A DNA stretch of 10,649 nucleotides from NCBI GenBank assembly GCA_003140115.1, contig PLIQ01000278.1, positions 1 through 10,649 of the forward strand, written 5' to 3'. The notes beneath the pieces were generated by a model, which saw nothing but the letters and a program-made list of their open reading frames with translations, made no database searches and had not been told where the DNA came from. This stretch comes from Actinomycetota bacterium. Its GTDB lineage: Bacteria > Actinomycetota > Actinomycetes > Streptosporangiales > Streptosporangiaceae. Shown here one piece after another: positions 6,493 to 10,649 of the stretch. Position numbers and translations under genes: made by a program. Each line of letters starts with the position of its first letter. Within the stretch, counting starts at the first letter, position 1.

Positions 6493-7398
6493 TTAGGGAA
6501 GCGACCACTTCTGGTTGGCGCTGTCCTTGCAGGTGTAAACGATCAGCTGGGTGCCGTTCTTCTTCGAGTAGCCCGGATCGTCCACACACAGCGTGTTGCT
6601 GTGAGACTGCAGCCGGATCTCACCGTTGGCCAGCTCACTCCACTTTTCGTTGGAGGCGCCGTTACAGGTCCACAAGATGACCTTGCTGCGGATGCCGCCG
6701 TTGCCCTGATCGTTCAGGCACTTGCCGTTGTGGACGAACTCGCTGTTGCTGAACGTCCAGTTCTGCGCCTGGTCGGTGCCGCTGCAGGACCAGATAATCG
6801 CCTCGGCCCGGTTGGCCGAGCTGTTGCCCTTGTCATCCAGGCACTTCCCGTCGTAGCCCTTGACCGGGTGGACGGAACCACTACTCGTGGTGGGCGACGC
6901 CGACGGACTGGGAGACGCGGTAGCGGTCGAAGACGTGTAGCCCAGCGAGGCGGTGAATTGGGTGGGGGTGCCGGTGTCGGTCTTCGCCAGGCTCACGGTG
7001 GCCTCCACGTCGCACTGGCTGTCAGCAGCGTTGGCGGGCAGCGGGGTGACATTGTCGGTCAGCGGTGTCGAGCCCATCTCGCTGCTCGCCGGTACCGAGT
7101 CCGTGCTGGAGTTGTCCGTGCAGGTGAGCGTCGTCACGTTGACCGTGACGCCCTCGCTGGCGGTGGCGCCACCGGTGGTGGTGCCGTTGTCGACGACGGA
7201 CACGGTTATCGTCGCCGGCGAGGGAATCGTCGCCTGCACGGTGCAGTCATAGGCGGTGGGGGTGGTGTCCGCGGCTCCTATGCACGTGTCGACCGTGCCG
7301 TCCGCGTGGGCCACCTCCATGCTCGCGCTCACTATTCCGGCCGTGAGCAAACCAGTCGCTGCCGCACAGACGACAAGGCGACGTATTCCTCGCATCAT
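6493..7398 (-). CDS. Secreted ricin-B-type (CBM13) beta-trefoil lectin, copy A
   Basis: Protein of 301 aa from the ATG at 7398. The signal peptide (residues 1-32) has RRL, a hydrophobic core and the cleavage motif AHA, so the mature protein is exported. Residues about 33-155 form a Ser/Thr-rich, mostly beta-looking ectodomain with four cysteines in two pairs, which I do not recognise. A Ser/Thr/Pro linker follows (about 156-175). Residues 176-301 are a complete ricin-type beta-trefoil of three repeats, each with a C[LV][DN]D-type motif, ending in QNW, EKW and QKW (the second repeat has Glu in place of Gln in QxW). Such domains bind carbohydrate, often galactose or xylan-type sugars. There is no catalytic domain, so the role is probably binding at or outside the cell surface. 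GGAGAGG with a 7-base spacer supports ATG 7398; TTG 7401 and ATG 7395 are alternatives. It is a close paralogue of copy B, whose stop lies 82 bp upstream. Confidence 0.86.
   Translation of the reverse strand: MMRGIRRLVVCAAATGLLTAGIVSASMEVAHADGTVDTCIGAADTTPTAYDCTVQATIPSPATITVSVVDNGTTTGGATASEGVTVNVTTLTCTDNSSTDSVPASSEMGSTPLTDNVTPLPANAADSQCDVEATVSLAKTDTGTPTQFTASLGYTSSTATASPSPSASPTTSSGSVHPVKGYDGKCLDDKGNSSANRAEAIIWSCSGTDQAQNWTFSNSEFVHNGKCLNDQGNGGIRSKVILWTCNGASNEKWSELANGEIRLQSHSNTLCVDDPGYSKKNGTQLIVYTCKDSANQKWSLP
6496..6873 (-). repeat. Lectin-domain direct repeat, unit A
   Basis: These 378 bp encode the beta-trefoil of lectin A and match 7484-7861 at a constant offset of 988 bp. By eye there are 17 mismatches (about 95.5% identity). 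From 6669 to 6853 (185 bp) no mismatch was found. Identity falls away sharply upstream of the linker codons. Confidence 0.9.
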
Positions 7399-7457
7399 CA
7401 AAATGCCTCTCCAGGTTGCTTGAGTCCCGCGCTCCCCCAGTGCAGGACGCGAAAGTA
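7399..7457 (-). promoter_or_regulatory. Leader of lectin A, conserved with lectin B
   Basis: A TANNNT-type -10 candidate, TACTTT (7457-7452), is followed by a block CGCGTCCTGCACTGGGGGAGC (reverse complement of 7431-7451) and then GGAGAGG, 7 bases before the ATG. The block recurs with few changes at the same distance in front of lectin B. This argues for a shared promoter/5'-UTR signal and that copy A has its own promoter even though copy B is only 82 bp upstream. No -35 is evident. Confidence 0.4.
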
Positions 7458-7480
7458 TCGGTGCGGCCAGGGCAGCGACC

Positions 7481-8350
7481 CTACGGCAGCGACCACTTCT
7501 GGTTGGCGTTGTCGTTGCAGGTGTAAACGATCAGCTGGGTGCCGTTCTTGGTCGAGGAGGCCGGATCGTCCAGGCACAGCTCGTTGCTGTGAGACTGCAG
7601 CCGGATCTCGCCGTTGGCCAGCTCACTCCACTTTTCGTTGGAGGCGCCGTTGCAGCTCCACAAGATGACCTTGCTGCGGATGCCGCCGTTGCCCTGATCG
7701 TTCAGGCACTTGCCGTTGTGGACGAACTCGCTGTTGCTGAACGTCCAGTTCTGCGCCTGGTCGGTGCCGCTGCAGGACCAGATAATCGCCTCGGCCCGGT
7801 TGGCCGAGCTGTTGCCCTTGTCATCCAGGCACTTCCCGTCGAAGCCCTTGACCGGGTGCACCGACCCGGAGACCGGTACCGGCGTCGGGCCCGGAGACGC
7901 CGTATCGCTGCCGGCCGCCGTATAGCTCAGCTGGCCGGTGTAGTCGATCTTGGGGGTGACGTCGTGGGCCGGCAGGCTTATGCCCACGTTCACCTGGCAC
8001 GTGCCGTCGGTGGCGGCGGAGGGCAGCGGCGCCAGCGGCACGGTCAGCGGGGTCGAGGCGTTATCGGTGGCGCCCTCTTGGTTCCCATCCCCGGCGCTGG
8101 AGGTGCAGGCGACCGTCCAGCTCACATTGACGTTCTCGTTGGCGGCGCCGGAATCGACGCCCACTGATATCGCACTCGCCGAGGAAATCGTCGTGTCCAG
8201 ATTACAGATGTAGTCGTTACTCCCGTTTCCGCCGCAGACAACGGCAACCGTTTGGGCGTGGGCCATTTGCAGGCTCACGCTGACCGCCCCGGCCGCGAGC
8301 AGGCCACTCACTGCCGTACAGACGACAAGACGACGAACACCCCGCATCAT
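7481..8350 (-). CDS. Secreted ricin-B-type (CBM13) beta-trefoil lectin, copy B
   Basis: Protein of 289 aa from the ATG at 8350, with the same architecture as copy A. It has a signal peptide (1-32, also ending AHA, so cleavage before QTVAVV is expected), an unrecognised ectodomain with four cysteines (about 33-145), a short Pro/Ser linker, and a three-repeat beta-trefoil (164-289) with QNW, EKW and QKW. The trefoil is identical to that of copy A at 117 of 126 positions. The ectodomains align only loosely, keeping the cysteines and motifs such as STPLT and PLP. Differences in the trefoil concentrate in the third repeat (NELCLDDPASSTKNG here, NTLCVDDPGYSKKNG in A), near the expected sugar-binding loop. 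An AGAGAGG 6 bases before ATG 8350 supports that start; TTG 8353 and ATG 8347 are alternatives. It lies downstream of glgA on the same strand, separated by 107 bp. There is no catalytic domain. Confidence 0.86.
   Translation of the reverse strand: MMRGVRRLVVCTAVSGLLAAGAVSVSLQMAHAQTVAVVCGGNGSNDYICNLDTTISSASAISVGVDSGAANENVNVSWTVACTSSAGDGNQEGATDNASTPLTVPLAPLPSAATDGTCQVNVGISLPAHDVTPKIDYTGQLSYTAAGSDTASPGPTPVPVSGSVHPVKGFDGKCLDDKGNSSANRAEAIIWSCSGTDQAQNWTFSNSEFVHNGKCLNDQGNGGIRSKVILWSCNGASNEKWSELANGEIRLQSHSNELCLDDPASSTKNGTQLIVYTCNDNANQKWSLP
7484..7861 (-). repeat. Lectin-domain direct repeat, unit B
   Basis: Second unit of the pair, encoding the beta-trefoil of lectin B. The 185-bp identical core is 7657-7841. 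Twelve of the 17 differences lie in the part encoding the third lectin repeat. Recombination between the two units would delete 988 bp and leave one chimeric gene. Confidence 0.9.
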
Positions 8351-8409
8351 CAACTGCCTCTCTACGTGACTTAGGCCCTATGCTCCCCAATGCTGGACGC
8401 GGAACAATA
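8351..8409 (-). promoter_or_regulatory. Leader of lectin B, conserved with lectin A
   Basis: A -10 candidate, TATTGT (8409-8404), precedes the block CGCGTCCAGCATTGGGGAGC (reverse complement of 8382-8401), then AGAGAGG and the start codons. Order and spacing are as in front of lectin A (block edge to ATG about 31-32 bases in both). Conservation in this untranslated stretch, while the ectodomain diverged, suggests selection on expression or a recent copy. No convincing -35 was seen. Confidence 0.4.
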
Positions 8410-8457
8410 GGGACCGGTTTACACCCGCTGCGCCGGCGCCGTGCGCGGAACGGAGAT

Positions 8458-9624
8458 TTATGCCCCGGTGACCAGCTCCGCGTAGAGGGCCGCGGTCTGG
8501 GCCGCGATGGCGGCCCAGCCGAACTCGGCGACCGCGCGCTTACGGCCGGCCTGGCCCATCGCCGCGGCCCGGTCCGGGTCGCGGATCAGCGCGTTCAGCG
8601 CCTCGGCCAGCGGCTCCGGCTCGCCCGGCGGCACCAGCAGGCCGGTCTCGCCGTCGGCCACCACCTCGGGAATCCCCCCGGTGCGGGACCCGACCACGGC
8701 GGTCCCGCACGCCATGGCCTCCAGGTTCACGATGCCGAGCGGCTCGTAGATCGACGGGATGGCGAACACCATGGCGTGCGTGAGCAGCTGGATCACCTCG
8801 CGCTTGGGCAGCATCTCCGGGATCCACACCACACCGGAACGCGAAGCGCGCAGGCCGTCCACCAGCCCGGTCACCTCAGCCTCCAGTTCCGGCGTGTCGG
8901 CCTGGCCCGCGCACAGCACCAGCTGCGCCCGCGGGTCCAGCCCGGACGCCGCGCGGAGCAGCACCGGCACACCCTTCTGCCGGGTGATCCGGCCGACGAA
9001 GATCACGTAGGGGCGGCGCAAATCGATGCCGTATCGCTCGAGCACGTCGGTCGCGGGGTCAGGGTGGTATTCGGTGGTGTCGATCCCGTTGCGGATAACC
9101 CGGATTCGTTCGGCCGGAATTTCGGGATAAGCGGTCATGATGTCGGCGCGCATGCCGTCCGACACGGCCACCACGGCGGCCGCTGAGTCCGCCGAGACCC
9201 GCTCGCACCAGCTCGAGAGCCGGTAGCCGCCGCCGAGTTGCTCGGCCTTCCACGGCCGCAGCGGCTCGAGCGAGTGCATGGTCATGACGTGCGGGATGCC
9301 GTACAGCATGGCCGCCAGGTGGCCGCCCAGATTGGCGTACCAGGTGTGCGAGTGGACCAGCTGGGCGTCGTCTCCGGTCAGGGACAGGGCGGCGGTCATG
9401 GACAGGTCGGTGGACACCACCTGCAGGGCCTGGTTGGCGTCGGCCAGCAGGTCCCAGGGCCGGTGCGCGACGGCATCCGGGCGGTCCGCGCCTTGGCAGT
9501 GCACGGTCAGGTCGACCAGCGGGGCCAGCTCGCGGGCCAGGTAGGTGACGTGCACCCCCGCGCCGCCGTACACCTCGGGCGGGTACTCGCGGGTCAGCAG
9601 GGAGACGCGCAGCCGCTCGGTCAC
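8458..9624 (-). CDS. glgA: GT4 glycogen synthase / maltose-1-phosphate synthase (GlgA, GlgM)
   Basis: Retaining glycosyltransferase of 388 aa of family GT4. It closely resembles the mycobacterial protein first called GlgA and later shown to be GlgM, which joins ADP-glucose to glucose-1-phosphate to make alpha-maltose-1-phosphate for the GlgE alpha-glucan route. Visible: N-terminal [16 protein letters not shown] (9-25, sugar-nucleotide/acceptor loop), [15 protein letters not shown] (91-105), [18 protein letters not shown] (117-134), [10 protein letters not shown] with Arg212 and Lys217 for the diphosphate, and the EX7E motif E294-PLGIVNL-E302. Length and motifs fit the actinobacterial GT4 type and not the longer bacterial GT5 GlgA. 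The start is GTG 9624, overlapping the glgC stop as GTGA, so translation is probably coupled. The reading frame stays open through glgC, but that upstream extension is a GC-driven shadow of glgC. Whether glycogen or maltose-1-phosphate is the product is inferred from the relative, not seen. Confidence 0.92.
   Translation of the reverse strand: MTERLRVSLLTREYPPEVYGGAGVHVTYLARELAPLVDLTVHCQGADRPDAVAHRPWDLLADANQALQVVSTDLSMTAALSLTGDDAQLVHSHTWYANLGGHLAAMLYGIPHVMTMHSLEPLRPWKAEQLGGGYRLSSWCERVSADSAAAVVAVSDGMRADIMTAYPEIPAERIRVIRNGIDTTEYHPDPATDVLERYGIDLRRPYVIFVGRITRQKGVPVLLRAASGLDPRAQLVLCAGQADTPELEAEVTGLVDGLRASRSGVVWIPEMLPKREVIQLLTHAMVFAIPSIYEPLGIVNLEAMACGTAVVGSRTGGIPEVVADGETGLLVPPGEPEPLAEALNALIRDPDRAAAMGQAGRKRAVAEFGWAAIAAQTAALYAELVTGA
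9621..9624 (-). other. GTGA stop-start overlap coupling glgC to glgA
   Basis: On the minus strand the GTG start of glgA (9624-9622) and the TGA stop of glgC (9623-9621) share the four bases GTGA. A ribosome ending glgC can restart directly on glgA, giving matched amounts of the ADP-glucose producer and consumer. Confidence 0.85.
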
Positions 9625-10649
9625 GGGACGACCTCTTGGCCCTTGCCCACCACGGTGATGCCGCTGGGCGAGACCACGAAGCCGCGGGCCCGGTCCCGTT
9701 CCTTGTCCACGCCGACCTGCGCCCATTCGGGCACCGTGACGTTCTTGTCGATGATCGCGTCCCTGACCACCGCGTGGCGGCCGATCTTGGTGTTGTGCAG
9801 CAGCACCGACCGCTCGACGGTGGCCCAGCTGTTCACCCGCACCCCCGGCGAGAGCACCGACTGGCGCACCAGGCCGCCGGAGATCACGACGCCCGGGCTG
9901 ATCAGGCTGTCCAGCGCCCGCCCGACCCGGTCCCCCACCTCGTGCACGAACTTGGCCGGCGGCAGCGATGGCACGTGGGTCAGGATCGGCCACTGCTCGT
10001 TGTACAGGTTGAAGATCGGCTCCACCGCGCACAGGTCCATATGGGCATCGAAGTAGGACTCGAGCGAGCCGACGTCGCGCCAGTAGCCCGCGTCCCGCGG
10101 GGTCGTTCCTGGCACCTGATTGAGCATGAAGTCGTAGGCCTGCGCGGTGCCGTTCTGGACCAGGTTGGGGATGATGTTGCCGCCGATGTCGTGCCGGCTC
10201 GAGTCGTCGTCGGCGTCCTTGCGCAGCGCGTCGACCAGGACGTCGGTGTCGAACACGTAGTTGCCCATGGACGAGTAGCTCATGTCCGGGTTGCCCGGCA
10301 TCGGCGGCGGGTTGGCGGGCTTTTCCAGGAACGCGTCGATGGTCCGGCCGTCCGCCGCGACGCTGACGATGCCGAAATCGGAGGCTTCGGACAGCGGCAC
10401 CGGTATCGCCGCCACCGTGACCCCGGCCCCGTGCTGGACGTGGTGATCGATCATCTGCATCGGGTCCATCCGGTACACGTGGTCCGCGCCGAAGACGATC
10501 ACGATGTCCGGCTGCTCGTCGTTGATCAGGTTCATCGACTGGAAGATGGCGTCCGCCGAGCCGGTGTACCAGTGCGGGCCGAGCCGCTGCTGCGCCGGCA
10601 CCGGTGTGACGTAGTTGCCGAGCAGGGAACTCATCCGCCACGTGGTGGA
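9621..10649 (-). CDS. glgC: Glucose-1-phosphate adenylyltransferase, 5' end cut by window
   Basis: ADP-glucose pyrophosphorylase: ATP plus glucose-1-phosphate gives ADP-glucose and pyrophosphate, the committed step of bacterial alpha-glucan synthesis. The window holds the C-terminal 342 residues. About 60-70 N-terminal residues, including the GGxGxRL nucleotide loop, lie beyond the right edge. The frame is open to the edge ([20 protein letters not shown]), so the internal ATG at 10634 is not the true start. Visible motifs: [20 protein letters not shown] (catalytic/metal Asp), FLEKP (the glucose-1-phosphate lysine), YSSMGNYVF and YWRDVGS. A C-terminal left-handed beta-helix follows from about [12 protein letters not shown] to the end (hexapeptide-like repeats, allosteric/oligomer domain). 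The stop TGA overlaps the glgA GTG by 4 bp. Confidence 0.95.
   Translation of the reverse strand, partial: STTWRMSSLLGNYVTPVPAQQRLGPHWYTGSADAIFQSMNLINDEQPDIVIVFGADHVYRMDPMQMIDHHVQHGAGVTVAAIPVPLSEASDFGIVSVAADGRTIDAFLEKPANPPPMPGNPDMSYSSMGNYVFDTDVLVDALRKDADDDSSRHDIGGNIIPNLVQNGTAQAYDFMLNQVPGTTPRDAGYWRDVGSLESYFDAHMDLCAVEPIFNLYNEQWPILTHVPSLPPAKFVHEVGDRVGRALDSLISPGVVISGGLVRQSVLSPGVRVNSWATVERSVLLHNTKIGRHAVVRDAIIDKNVTVPEWAQVGVDKERDRARGFVVSPSGITVVGKGQEVVP

Noticed and set aside
6397..7668. 423-codon plus-strand frame opposite the lectins
   Set aside because: It crosses two real genes and their intergenic gap. Its internal repeat is only the antisense of the duplicated lectin domain.
6493..8353. The repeated lectin DNA as a mobile element
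   Set aside because: No terminal inverted repeats, transposase or target-site duplication. The repeat boundaries coincide with a protein domain in two tandem paralogues.
8410..8457. GC-rich palindromic stretch after glgA as a terminator
   Set aside because: GCGCC/GGCGC type pairing is present but expected by chance at this GC content, with no clean stem or T-run.
9625..10641. Open frame upstream of glgA suggesting a 727-residue fusion protein
   Set aside because: The extra N-terminal part is Arg/Ala/Gly-rich low-complexity sequence read out of frame through glgC. The GTGA overlap and the family N-terminus fix glgA at 9624.
1..10649. An undescribed defence or multi-gene system
   Set aside because: Apart from the lectin pair and variant LexA, genes are ordinary metabolic or transport families. 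No nuclease, helicase, toxin-antitoxin, reverse transcriptase or CRISPR features were seen.

Overview
This window is chromosomal DNA from a high-GC actinobacterium. The supporting signs are very GC-rich third codon positions, frequent GTG starts, a LexA with the RGYPPSxREI recognition region typical of Actinobacteria, a DUF4032 protein (a largely actinobacterial family), and a GlgC/GT4-type GlgA pair like that of mycobacteria and streptomycetes. Genus cannot be fixed from the sequence. I found no tRNA, rRNA, CRISPR array, transposase or phage gene.

Layout. Bases 1-819 (minus) hold lexA, whose cleavage-site Ala-Gly reads Pro-Gly and which has an AT-hook-like N-terminal tail. Bases 892-1452 (minus) hold a short XdhC-type Rossmann protein with a His-rich N-terminus. 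It is divergent, across only 38 bp, from a PLP-dependent threonine/serine dehydratase (1491-2429, plus). A DUF4032 kinase-like protein follows on the same strand (about 2472-3779). The plus block meets the minus block at a 58-bp convergent gap (3780-3837).

From there to the right end everything is on the minus strand. Read in the direction of transcription it runs: glgC (partial, enters from the right edge), glgA/glgM overlapping it by 4 bp, two paralogous secreted ricin-B-type lectins in tandem, then a haloalkane dehalogenase-like hydrolase 15 bp ahead of a DHA2 (14-TM) drug/proton antiporter.

Functional themes. glgC-glgA is an ADP-glucose to alpha-glucan or maltose-1-phosphate module. The dehalogenase plus exporter looks like a two-gene detoxification or efflux unit. 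The two lectins are a recent tandem duplication with a mosaic divergence pattern: signal peptide, leader and lectin domain are conserved, the N-terminal ectodomain is strongly diverged, and amino-acid changes cluster in the third lectin repeat. The most interesting observations are the altered LexA cleavage site, the lectin pair with its 185-bp identical core, and the XdhC-like protein that lacks the expected GxG nucleotide-binding loop. I see no convincing multi-gene undescribed system.
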